Made by a program: the position numbers and the translations under genes. This document shows, in pieces, positions 36,986 to 46,973 of a stretch of DNA of 64,000 nt. The stretch comes from Engraulis encrasicolus. Lineage: Eukaryota; Chordata; Actinopteri; Clupeiformes; Engraulidae. The DNA is taken from assembly GCF_034702125.1 (NCBI RefSeq), contig NC_085869.1, forward strand, positions 53,956,214-54,020,213, read 5' to 3'. The notes under the pieces were generated by a model. The model saw only the letters and a list, made by a program, of their open reading frames with translations, searched no databases and was not told the DNA's origin. The stretch's first letter is position 1. Each line of letters begins with the position of its first letter.

Positions 36986-37110
36986 ATTAAAGGACCAGTT
37001 TAGTCAATTTCAACATGCAGTTGTAATGCCCACACTACCCTGGAGGACTTGTCAGTACCTGAGGTTTTTTTTCTTCTTCATTGAAACGTCAAATAAGAAA
37101 CACTACACAC

Positions 37111-37165
37111 CTGGTCAGGCGCAAAAAGCACATCAGTGGGATTCGCAAGGCACTCTCGTCTAGTC
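37111..37165 (-). CDS. Candidate exon 3 of unrecognised gene
   Basis: Excellent minus-strand acceptor: a pyrimidine-rich run ending CATTGCCTTTTCAG, just before 37165. The donor GTGTGTAG begins at 37110. With two bases carried from exon 2 the 55-nt exon reads W-TRRECLANPTDVLFAPDQ and ends in phase 0, matching exon 4. The acceptor and first ~15 bases are duplicated at 38759-38826 inside candidate intron 1, where the exon body has diverged. Confidence 0.38.
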
Positions 37166-37228
37166 CTGAAAAGGCAATGATACAAGAAAAGTATACAAGA
37201 AAATGCTTAAGACATACTCCAACAACAG

Positions 37229-38228
37229 TATATGTGCAGTAGTGGAATGCATTGGCACTACCCTTACAATTCGATTACGATTCAGGAGGTAACATTTCAT
37301 TTCAAATCGATTCAGTCCGATTGTACGATGCATTACATTTCTACTGAAAGCAACGCACATTTTTATCCGTCATGAGGCAGTACAAGCAGTCAGACACTGA
37401 ACAACATTTTATTGGCTGCTTTGTGTCCTGCAATCCTCCAGTTTGCAATGCTTTGAAGTGCTTTAAATTAATGTAAAGTTAATTTACTCCGGAAATGCCC
37501 ACGGAAGTAATTGAAACATTACAAAATATGCCGCATCAATTTGGGCATTTTCCCAATCGATTATTGTGGACATCACTAATGTGCAGGCACATTTGTAATG
37601 TCATATATGGGTAAAGAAGGTGTATGAAATCGAAGTGCATACACACCGAATTTGGCCCTCAGGCAATGACTTTGACACCCCTGGCACCCCATATTGGTTA
37701 TGCACTGAAACATTGTGCTCAAGGTGCATAGGTGCGCCATCTGAGACACAGCGATTCTGTATAACACGTTACACTGAATTACTATTAATAAGTATAAGGG
37801 CCAAATGGAGTTTGGTATGCATACTTTTTCAATACATTGATCACTTGGTTGCATTACTCCCTCATACTATGCAAATGCTGCAACTGATCACCTTGATCTT
37901 GTGATGTATTTGGGTGAGGGCTGGGAAGGGTGGCAGGCTGGCTGCGGAGAGAGGATTAGAAAAAGAGAGAAAAAAATGTAAAGACACGATGGAAAAGTCC
38001 AATCGTCATTATGACACCGCACACATTGAAATGACATTAATGCTGCAGCCCAGTTGGTGCCCAAGGGGAGCATTGCAGCAGAATGGTACCATGCGCATGG
38101 TGGGGAATGGGGAGAGCACTTGTTAATAATCACCCTCTCCAATTTAGCTGTTAATCGAACTGACAACACTCAGGGTACAAATCTGACTCTAACTTACCCA
38201 TGACTGTTTATCCTTTAGTCTAAGTAAT
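37229..38228 (+). repeat. Direct duplication block, copy 2
   Basis: Second copy of 35695-36985, lacking the 36275-36560 part. Shared landmarks are GTGCAGTAGTGGAATGC, GCGCCATCTGAGACACAGCG, GGTATGCATACTTTTTC and CCATGACTRTTTATCC. It lies in candidate intron 2, while copy 1 lies in intron 3. Confidence 0.88.
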
Positions 38229-38470
38229 TAAGAATTAAATAATCTTATTTGTGGTTAGGATGTGCATGGGTTTAAGAAAGAATGACATATATTTTATTTT
38301 ATGGGTAAGCCCATCTTATTCAGGTGTTAGTCTCACACCAGAAGTGTGGACTGGTTATGGAGATGTTATGGGAATATACATGTTGTGCAGTTGGGTGGCA
38401 TCTTTAGCATGGTAGTCATTTCACTTCATACATAAATAAATACATGCAGAATATAAAATAAAATAATTAC
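38229..38470. other. Candidate intron sequence
   Basis: AT-rich, with no repeat seen. It contains a downstream part of the putative intron 2 of the minus-strand candidate gene. Confidence 0.3.
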
Positions 38471-38540
38471 CAGACAGTCTTACAAAGTTCCTCCACTGTA
38501 TTACCAGGCAATGAATGAGGAATAATCATGTCAAGCCTCA
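38471..38540 (-). CDS. Candidate exon 2 of unrecognised gene
   Basis: Minus strand. The donor GTAATTATTT begins at 38470. Two acceptors are possible: TTTATTTACAG before 38552 and CACTGCAG before 38540. Only the latter joins candidate exon 1 without a stop: carried T + TG gives L, then RLDMIIPHSLPGNTVEELCK and TV, leaving TG for exon 3. From the upstream acceptor the same frame is also open (TTAVRLDM...), and an internal ATG could start a 52-residue product. No homology recognised. Confidence 0.38.
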
Positions 38541-39202
38541 CTGCAGTGGTTTCTGTAAATAAATGTGTTAATAGATTTATACTGTGATGACAAGAAAATA
38601 CTAGGAATGACAGGTTTGACATGACAACCTAAGACCAGGTTAGGCAGCATAAGCAAGGTTCTCTCATCACGTTTAAACGAGTGTCTCACATCACGAAAGA
38701 GTGAAGCTAGCCCTTCTCCCTCCCAGCGTGTTTATCAGATGGTGTATTTTTCATTTCGTGCACTCTCGTCTACTCCTGAAAAAGCAATGATCCAAGGAAA
38801 CGCTTGGACATACTCCAACAACAGTCAACAAAAAACGGAGCCACAAGTTGCTAATCAGCTTAGCTACCTCTTTAGCACTCTGTACAAATATGCATGACGG
38901 TTCTGTTGTATTAACGTGTCCGCATTATTAGTGCCCATATACTAAAAATGATCGAAAAACAGCCATTAGTGTTGATATGTGACATTTAAAGCACCGTTGA
39001 CTGGCTATGATTTGTCGTTCACCCATGAGCTAGCTAGATTATTTAGCTTTCAAGGCCGACTTTCACTAGTTCTAATTCAAGTGCAATTGAGAACGACAGT
39101 TACCGACGATTAAACTATAATCTGCCCTTAACAAGTTTATCAGTCCCCAGCAGGTTGTTGTGCACCACGTACCAATAAATATCATAAAGTTAGTCAACTT
39201 AC

Positions 39203-39281
39203 ATGTCTTCACGTTCTCACAAGACGCCTTCTTTGAAATTTCTTCTCCAAACTCAAACTGATGGTTTTGCTGAGTAAGCAT
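39203..39281 (-). CDS. Candidate exon 1 of unrecognised gene
   Basis: Minus strand, ATG at 39281, 26 codons plus one base, then the consensus donor GTAAGT (from 39202). The start reads MLTQQNHQFEFGEEISKKAS. Joined to exons 2-4 it predicts 82 residues with consistent phases (1, 2, 0). The upstream flank is the CpG-rich region at 39410-39560, compatible with a promoter. I recognise no family; a chance alignment of splice-like sites cannot be excluded. Confidence 0.35.
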
Positions 39282-39441
39282 TCTTCAGATTTCTAGAGTG
39301 ATTTACTTACTTTTTACGTGCCTAAAGACACGTTTAACAGCCAAAACAAGTTATTTATGTATACATTTTACAACCCCCTAGTCCCTATGTCTTTTTTCTG
39401 TAAAAATGTACTAATGCACCGGCGGCCGTTGTAATGTGACT
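39282..39441. promoter_or_regulatory. Possible bidirectional promoter
   Basis: This 160-bp gap lies between the minus-strand ATG at 39281 and the plus-strand ATG at 39442. CpG-rich sequence starts at its right side (CACCGGCGGCCG near 39418). Divergent head-to-head starts with a CpG-rich gap are typical of vertebrate bidirectional promoters. No TATA box is evident. Confidence 0.35.
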
Positions 39442-39627
39442 ATGGCCGACAGGGATATGAGCGCGGGCCGCGGGGGAGAGGGAGGAGGGGGGAGAGAGAT
39501 ATCCCGCTGCAGTCCGCAGCGAGACCCTACTCCTCCGCGGTGCCCAGCCACCAATGAAGAAACGGTGCATAAAGGTGCTAGTATTTTGCCAATGCAGAGG
39601 TTTGGTTTAAGTTCACAACTTAACTGA
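39436..39627 (+). CDS. CpG-rich MADRD-type leader frame, possible first exon
   Basis: The open frame begins MTMADRDMSAGRGG and continues Gly/Arg/Pro rich. The second ATG overlaps TATGGCCGACAGGGATATG. A donor-like AAAG-GTGCTAG lies near 39573. The part GCTGCAGTCCGCAGCGAGAC is homologous to the minus-strand leader at 33910-33945 (GCTACAGTCCGCAGCCAGAC), so this is a duplicated 5' module. The product is not recognised, and it may be untranslated. Confidence 0.25.
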   Translation: MTMADRDMSAGRGGEGGGGREISRCSPQRDPTPPRCPATNEETVHKGASILPMQRFGLSSQLN

Positions 39628-40761
39628 AGAAAATAAACACGGGATAAAAAAAATACATCGCAGGCAGAGTAAGTTCATGGCTGGAAGCAAGCAACAACTT
39701 TCTCTTCTTCCCCCAGTTTCCCGTACCACCCGTCCCGGTTATGCCACCTAGTGGAGCAGAATACATTTGAATAAATCTATGATTTGAACACATCCACAGT
39801 GGCCAACATAGCCTGATAACGCCAGGTACATATCCCGTTTAAAAAAAATACAAGCACTGCGTGTTTCTTTGGTATTTTATGGTCAAAGTTGTCTTCGTCT
39901 GCATAATTCCTATGTACGAATGTGTACTTCTGCCGTCCAGCAAAAACGATTACGTAATATTGTGACGTCAATGCAAATGATGGATACATGGGAGTGATTC
40001 TCTAATTCGCCTACACTTTTAAGTCCGTGGATTTTATTTGGCAATTCCACTAACTATTAACTGCATCCAATGATGTTTTGGACATTAGAAAACATTTATC
40101 TTTCATATAATACAGAAAGTGTTGACATAGCATTATTTCCCTCAGCAAGAATGAATATTTAATACTGGTTTTGGGCGTTTTCATGCCGTCCTGTTTTCCC
40201 AATGTCAGATTCAGTCTTCATATTAGCATGTAAAGAAACTTGTTTTGCCCAAGACGATTGCAAATGTTGATTCACAGTAATCATCACAATATGACAAAAC
40301 TGTCAGAAAGACCACTGTCCTTTCCATTATACATGAAATTTGCCATTTTGTGTGTGTCCACGAAAACTGTGTTAACCGTGTCACGGTCTGAAACCTCCTC
40401 CATAAATCAGTAATGGTTTGGTCTTAGGCCATACGAATAACATCACGTGATGTCATAACCTCTTTGGCAGGATACGGGAAGACTTTTTGGTAAATTTTGA
40501 GCTCCATCCTTCCATAATTTAATCCATTCTTTTTAATGTTCTCATAGCGGGAAAATTGCCTGTCAACTGTGTTATCAACATATTCATAAGAATCTGAATT
40601 AGAAATCACATGTAGAAAAACACAGATAAAGCATACAGATACGTGAATTGATTAAGGTGTTGTGGTGGAACTTCTGAGGTCCTCAGTTAGCACAACACCA
40701 TAAAAATGGCTGAAATGTCAACGGTGTTACCGTCAATGGTGTTACAATTAAGTATGACAGT
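39628..40761. other. Non-coding stretch with GTCAACGGTGTTAC words
   Basis: No gene is supported. From about 40366 to 40750 several copies of a GTGTTAACCGT or GTCAACGGTGTTAC motif appear, continuing past the hAT MITE to 41470; see findings. Confidence 0.4.
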
Positions 40762-40948
40762 CAGGGTTGCCAGATGAGGCTGATGATTTCCAGCTCAAAA
40801 AATGATCAAAATCCGCCCTAAAAACCCGCCCAATTCTATTGATTTATATGGCAGTGGGAAGGTTTTTCTGATAGATGCCATTTTTACCCGCACACGGCCA
40901 TCCTAAGCAGCCCAATTGGGCGGGAACCAGCCCAATCTGGCAACACTG
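40762..40948 (+). mobile_element. hAT MITE family B, copy 2, exact 8-bp duplication
   Basis: Same family as 29241-29438: CAGGGTTGCCAGATGAGG start, CCAATCTGGCAACACTG end. It is flanked by exact ATGACAGT at 40754-40761 and 40949-40956. Confidence 0.93.
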
Positions 40949-41690
40949 ATGACAGTTGAGGAGGAGTATGTTTTTTCCAATTTATATCCATATTGACAGA
41001 CAAACAAACAAAATAATTTGTGTTCTAGGGAGATGGGTTTGTCTGCTCTGTTTTTTTCTCCTAAAAAAGTGCCGACTTGTTCCCCTGCACTGTTGACCGT
41101 AACACAGTTGAGTAACACCGTTGACTGTTTTGAAAGTGTTTTTGCGCTATTGATCCCTTATGTGTTGGAAAAATCCTATGAACATACACTAGGGATTAAC
41201 TCTGGAGAAGGAAGTCTTGTGTAAGGAGGGTGACTATATTCAAATCAGACGTTACAGGGATTTATGATGAAAAATGTGTCAGTCTGTATCACAGTGACTC
41301 ATAAAATCCTACTTATGAAGCTCAACAATCACATTTTCTATATCAGTTGCACAGATTAATGACAACATTACTGCTAAGGGACATAAGCACTTTCAAACAT
41401 ATATTGTTTCAACTCTGTAGTATTTTTATATATGTTTGAAATGACATAGTATTTGTCCATAACACTGTTGACAAAATAATTAAGCAAATGTTCGCTTTCA
41501 TTTGAGTATTTATCAAATGATTTAAGATTAAGCTTGGCAATTTGTTTGTTTGGAAACTTAAATATATACACTATGTAAACATCTAGGTCATTTAGTTGAA
41601 AAAAAAATACTGATAATTGACATTTTGCTTTTGCCAAAAGCGTAGGGGAATCGTAGAATCACTCATATACATCCTCTCATCCGCCCTCTC
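40949..41690. other. AT-rich stretch, no gene
   Basis: Continues the repeated GTTGACCGTAACACAG / ACACCGTTGAC words at 41091-41124 and 41457. No frame with domain content. Confidence 0.45.
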
Positions 41691-41951
41691 TATCTCTCCC
41701 TTCACGCCTCTCTCCGTCTATGCAAGTTTCTCTTTCAGTCTTTCTCTCTATCTCTCCCTTTCTGTCTGTGTACAGTTCGTCTCTCTCTCCCTCTCATCTG
41801 GCGTCTGTTTGCATCATACCACCCCATAGCTCTCTCTTTTTGTCTCTCTGTCTGTCTGTGTATGTCTCTCTTGCTCTTTCTATTTCTCTCTCTCTCCCTC
41901 TGCTTGTCTGTGTGTGTATCTGTCTCCCACTGTAACTCTACCACTCTCTTT
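41691..41951. repeat. CT-rich low-complexity tract
   Basis: Degenerate (TCTC)n/(TCTG)n sequence over about 250 bp. Ser/Leu-rich frames here are artefacts. Confidence 0.85.
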
Positions 41952-42318
41952 GGGGTCATCCCTATGTTCCCCGGGTCCTATGTTCCCCTCTACCAGGGAA
42001 CATAGGACCCTTTTTTCAAAAAAGGGTTCTATGTTCCCCACTGCTTCAAAGTAGACTGCTGCCACACGGCAAAGTGCAGGTTGCTGTTGCAACTGTGACA
42101 GGTTAGGTTTAGGGATAGTTTTGGTCAGGGCACAAATTGAAAACTCAGAAACATTGCATTACGACAGGTTAGGTTTAGGGATGGTTTTGGGAAGGGCACA
42201 ATTTGAAAACTTGGAAACATAGGCATACAATGCTTTTTAGAAAAAGGGTCCTATATGTTCCCCGCTCCCATACAAAGACAGGGGAACATAGGACCCGGGG
42301 ATCATAAGTACGCTCCCC
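41952..42318. mobile_element. Palindromic MITE with GGGAACATAGGACCC words, copy 2
   Basis: Inverse-orientation homologue of 10305-10714. Both ends contain inverted copies of CCTATGTTCCCCGGGTCC, with an internal duplication of GACAGGTTAGGTTTAGGGATRG. Ends are GGGG...CCCC. Confidence 0.82.
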
Positions 42319-42373
42319 TCTCTATGTATCTCTCATCCCTCTCTCATTCTCTCTTACTGTCTTTCAATCCCTG

Positions 42374-42375
<2 letters not shown>

Positions 42376-42412
<37 letters not shown>

Positions 42413-42413
42413 G

Positions 42414-42448
<35 letters not shown>
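42376..42448. repeat. (CA)n(CG)(CT)n microsatellite
   Basis: CA run, short GCGCGCGC, then CT run. Confidence 0.97.
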
Positions 42449-42451
<3 letters not shown>

Positions 42452-42664
42452 AGAGTTCTTGTCACAAAACAAAATAACCCACAAAAACAAAAACAATCTG
42501 CATTTGCATGCCCCCCATTATAGTGCCACTTAGTGAGCATTATACTTAAACACCTGTGCTCAATACATCTGTTCTGTTCTGTTCCGTGGCATCCTTTTGC
42601 CTCCTCCCGGGTGCTTCTTGCCTCCTTATTAAATGTTTCCTGCAGCTATCAGAATCAGAGTTCC

Positions 42665-42830
42665 CTCGCTCACTCCCTGACTCACTCATTCACTCGCTCG
42701 CTCGCTCACTCACTCACTCACTCACTCACTCACTCACTCACTCACTCGCTCGCTCGCTCGCTCGCTCGCTCGCTCACTCACTCACTCACTCACTCACTCA
42801 CTCACTCACTCGCTCACTCACTCACTCGCT
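42665..42830. repeat. (CTCA)n/(CTCG)n tetranucleotide array
   Basis: About 40 tetranucleotide units, switching between CTCA and CTCG blocks. Thr/His/Ser/Leu frames are artefacts. Confidence 0.97.
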
Positions 42831-43096
42831 TCTTTCCTGTGCGTGCGGTTGCCGAGCGCTGTTGGTATTTGTTTTTATTTATTTCTCTTTCTCTTGTTTT
42901 TTTTTCTTCTGTATTCATTCCCGGCTGATGGAAAACAATATGAGCAGAGTAATAGGCCATTCAGAGGTCATCCTCAGTAGCACGCAGTGCTCTGGGCCAC
43001 CTCTGAGAAGGCAGGCGAGCGAGGGAGGAAGAGAGGAAGAGAGGAAGAGAGAGAGATACAGTACAGCATGCAGCGGCCCACGCAGCTGCATGAGCG

Positions 43097-43101
<5 letters not shown>

Positions 43102-43182
<81 letters not shown>
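43102..43182. repeat. (GT)n microsatellite, ~80 bp
   Basis: Uninterrupted GT run. Confidence 0.98.
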
Positions 43183-43188
<6 letters not shown>

Positions 43189-43204
43189 TACGCCGTCGCA
43201 CACA

Positions 43205-43462
43205 CTGATTTGATAGATGCTGATTTTATTACCCTACAATCATTACCATAACTTTTTGGCACCCGCGGTGACATTTGTTATCAAAACCACATTTCGGGCG
43301 GCGCCCTGGCGCATTCCTCACGCGCGGGCAAATCTGTTTTGCCACGTGCAGTCGCGATCCATCAGCCTAATTTAAAAGAGCTCAAGTGCAGGCCTTTGCC
43401 ACCAGCGACAGCCTGTTATTGAATGAGAGGACGATGCCTCATCCCCACCTGTCACAGGCACA
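43205..43462. other. Unique sequence, possible conserved non-coding element
   Basis: A complex, repeat-free block between microsatellites, with balanced composition and no open reading frame. It includes GCCACCAGCGACAGCC and CCTGTCACAGGCACAGC. It could be a conserved regulatory element, but only alignment with other fish could show this. Confidence 0.25.
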
Positions 43463-43469
43463 GCTAATG

Positions 43470-44790
43470 GCCTTGAGGGAGGGAGGAAGTGGCACCGGGG
43501 AGCTGCAAGCGAGCGGAGAGGGGAGGCGAAGCGGAGCGACAGAGCGGCAGGCAGGCAGTGCAGGCGGAGCAGGAGAAGGAGAGGAGAAGAAGAAAGGCAG
43601 TGGGTGAGCAGAGGAAAGGAGAGGAAAGATGAGAGAGAGAAGAGGAGCTGCGAGCAGGGAGGCGAGCGCCATGCACGGAGGCAGCTCGAAGCAGAGCGAC
43701 AGAGCGGCAGGTAGACAAACAGGCAGGCAGGCAGGCAGGTGGAGCAGAAGGGAGAAGGAGAGGAGGAGAAGAAAGGCAGTGGGTGAGCAGAGGAAAGGAG
43801 AGGAAAGATGAGAGAGACAGAGAGAAGAGGAGAGGACGTGAAGGGGTGCTGGGAGTGCTACGGAGGCGGTGCAAAGTGGAGCGGCAGGCAAGCAGTTGGA
43901 GCAGAGAAGGGGTGAAAGAGGAGAAAGGAGAGGAGAGGAGAGGAGAGGAGAGGAGAGGAGAGGAGAGGAGAGGAGAGGAAAAGAGTAAAGGGGAGAGGAG
44001 AGATAGAGAGAGAGAAGCCGTGCATGGAGGCAGCTCCGAGTGGGAGAAGCAAGCAAGCAGGCAGGCAAAGCAGAGAGGTGAGGAGAGGAGAAAAGAGGAG
44101 ATGAGATGAAGAGAGGAGAGGTGGTGGAGGGGAGGGGAGCCAGGAACCAAGCGCCATGAAGGCAGCTCAAAGAGCAGCAGGCAGGTAGGCAGGTGGAGTT
44201 GGTGGGGAGAGGAGAGGAGAGGTGTAGAGAAATTGAGAGAGAAGAGGAGAGGAGAGGAGAGTAAAGGTGGAGGGGAGCCGGGAGCTGGGTGAGCCAAGTG
44301 ATTTGGAGGCAAAAGACTCCAACGTGGCAGCTCAAAGCAGAACGGTAAGCAGAGAGGCAGGGAGGGTGTTAGAGAAGAGGAAAGGAGAGGAGAGGAGAGA
44401 TGGAGCAGGAGAAAAGATAAAGTGAGAGGGAGAGGAGAAGAGGAGAGAAGAGAGAGAGTGGCGGAGAGGTGAGTTGAGAAGGATATAATATAGGAGAAGA
44501 GACGAGAGGGAGGGAGTGAGAGAGGAGAGAAGAGTAAGAGAAAGTAAATAGGAAAGAAAGGGAAGCACAAAGAAGAAGAGAGATGCAGTGAGTTAGAGGG
44601 GGAGAGAGGGGAGATTGGGAGGGGAGAGGAGAGGGAATTAGAGGAGAGCGGGACAGAAAGGAAAGATAGTAAGAGAACACGTGAAAGCAGAGGAAAGAAG
44701 GGGAAAGGAGAAGGAGAGAGAGCGGGAGTGACAGCAAGAGAGAGAGAGAGAGAGATGCAGGAAGAGGAGAGGACAAGACAGAAAATAGAG
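43470..44790. repeat. 1.3-kb homopurine (GA-rich) minisatellite
   Basis: The plus strand is overwhelmingly A and G, with AGGAG and GAGAGA blocks. Larger 140-180-bp units recur at about 43520, 43680 and 43870, sharing GGCAGCTCGAAGCAGAGCGA and GCAGTGGGTGAGCAGAGGA-like parts. A minus-strand frame of 368 codons is Ser/Leu/Pro only, a composition artefact. Confidence 0.93.
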
Positions 44791-44879
44791 GAGCAAGAAA
44801 GCCACGGTGGAGTCAGGTGTCAGCTACTTTCAGAATTGAACTTTGAGTCGCTACCCAAATTACTGCCGGAGCTCCGTAA

Positions 44880-45055
44880 TTGGCGATCAGGGAAGCTGAC
44901 AAGGGGGGACAAAGGGGTCAGTTGTCCCAGGCCCTGGGAGAAGGGGGGCCCAGAATTGGGTCGTTATTACATTGCATGTATTGGGTGAGGGGGCCCTTTC
45001 AGATGACTTTGTCCCGTGCCCAGCCAAAGCTGTCAGTGGCCCTGCTGGCGATTAC
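44880..45055 (-). repeat. Inverted copy of the CCGCTGACAGCTTTGG repeat
   Basis: Contains GGGGTCAGTTGTCCCAGG, CCCAGAATTGGGTC and CCAAAGCTGTCAG, the reverse complements of parts of 22465-22790. Confidence 0.75.
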
Positions 45056-45458
45056 TGCGAGAATGGCAGGCAGCATTGCAAGGGGCTACTCATTGGAAAG
45101 AGAAAACACAAAAAATGAAATATATTTTAAAAAGTTATCTCAAAGGCAAAAAAATAACTTCTCTCTCCACTTGTGGCTGGCTCATCTGACACAGGTAGTG
45201 AGTCACCATCACGCCTATATCAGCTCCAACAAGAAAGCACATTTTTTTTGGTGCCCAGACAATAGCTGTGACATACTCAACCGTCCTCATAGCAGCAGGA
45301 GCGGCACAATTTCAGGCTGTGTGGGAGAAGGCAGCTTGCCAGACAGTCCAGGAGATATTACTTTAATAAGTGTTGTGATTTTTTGCGGCTCCTTTCTCTT
45401 TCCCTTTCTCTACTAACTCACTGCCATACATACTGTGTGGACAAGACACCCAAAGCTT

Positions 45459-45460
<2 letters not shown>

Positions 45461-45538
<78 letters not shown>

Positions 45539-45541
45539 GCG

Positions 45542-45640
<99 letters not shown>

Positions 45641-45652
45641 CCACAGATTGTC

Positions 45653-45746
<94 letters not shown>
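45461..45746. repeat. (CA)n(CG)13(CA)n tract with strong Z-DNA potential
   Basis: CA run 45461-45524, CG run 45525-45550, CA run 45551-45639, a 16-bp interruption, then CA to 45746. Alternating purine-pyrimidine extends for about 180 bp without a break in phase. Confidence 0.97.
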
Positions 45747-45748
<2 letters not shown>

Positions 45749-46045
45749 AGCGAAGCTGTTTGGGGATTGGGACCAGCCAGGAGTGGCGAGGATGTCAGCA
45801 GTCGTCTCCTCTCTCTATTCCCACTGCTCTGCTGGCCACATGGGTGTCTGTTCCTGTTGTCCCCGGCGACTCCAAGGAGAAGGGAAGTCAGGCTGGAGCT
45901 TGTCAGGCAGAGCCTCTGCCAGAGAGTGTAGGATATAGGATAGGATAAGTGGTGGGGCTCTCAGTCAGTCAACACACACTGCAACACACACATAGGCCTA
46001 CACCCACACCCACACAAAAGCACGCACAAGTGCCATAATCGATGC

Positions 46046-46322
46046 AGCATATTTTGTCAAGTTTCAATTACTTCTGTGGATATTTCCGGAGCAGTAGATG
46101 TTAAATTAAATGAAAGCACTTCGAAGCATTGAAAACTGTAAGACTAATACAGAAAACAGCCAATAAAATGCCGTTCAGTGTCTGACTGCTTGTATTGCCT
46201 CATCATGACTGATGAAAAATTTGCTTTGCTTTCAGTAGAAATGTTATGCATTGCAATGCATCGTAGACTCGAATCGCTACCTCCCGAATCGTTATCGAAT
46301 TGAATCGTGAGCAGTGCCACTG
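46046..46322 (-). repeat. Third, inverted copy of the 35.7-kb dispersed repeat
   Basis: Reverse complement of parts of about 35710-36000 and 37240-37540: TTCAATTACTTCTGTGG, GCCAATAAAATGCCGTTCAG, TTTCAGTAGAAATGTTATGC and ATCGAATTGAATCGTGAGC. It shows the core is a dispersed family, not only a local duplication. Confidence 0.8.
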
Positions 46323-46327
46323 TAACT

Positions 46328-46391
<64 letters not shown>
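46328..46391. repeat. (TC)n microsatellite
   Basis: Simple TC run of about 62 bp. Confidence 0.98.
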
Positions 46392-46960
46392 ACAGTTTAA
46401 ATGTTTGAATTAAATTTTGCTATGGAAATATTAACTCAGTTCCAATTTTCCTGATGCTGTCATACATGTAACATCAGATTAAAACAAAATAGCTCTTCAT
46501 TTGGTTAAGCTACTGGTCTTTTTTTTAGACAATTACTGTTGTTATTGTGTTTGTCGTCATTAGAAAGTGTTTGTTTTGTGCTTTGTTTTCTATCGTATGC
46601 TAATCTTGAGGTTGAGATCAGATCTCTGATGATTGTATCTCTCTCTCCTGACATCAATTAGAGCAAATGATATGCAATTATTCGCCTTTGTGAATTTAAC
46701 AGGGTTTAAAAATAGTTCTTTCTCCCCACAGACTTATGCAGCCACTGCAACGACAACAATGGAACAGATAATAGCAATAAGAGGCGTTAATTTATTTCTA
46801 GCGGGCAGTTGAAAACGGTCCCATAAGTCGCAAGGGCACTCGCCACGAGACTGCAAGAAAATTACTGGCCTAATGGCACATTTAGCCACTAACTTCATTA
46901 ATGATCAAAAGCAAAGGACTCCATACAAACCTCTTCCATCAACACTAATAAGGGCTGTCC
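46392..46960. other. Unique sequence, possible conserved non-coding element
   Basis: Repeat-free block with AATGATATGCAATTATT, an octamer-like word, and no coding frame. Composition resembles developmental enhancers of vertebrate introns, but there is no direct evidence of function. Confidence 0.25.
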
Positions 46961-46973
46961 AGGGTTGCATTCC

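Noticed and set aside
42533..43274. Frames of 119-231 codons over (CTCA)n and (GT)n
   Set aside because: Simple-sequence translation only.
43439..44776. Minus-strand Ser/Leu/Pro frames up to 368 codons
   Set aside because: Composition artefact of the homopurine tract; no domain, and overlapping frames are equally long.
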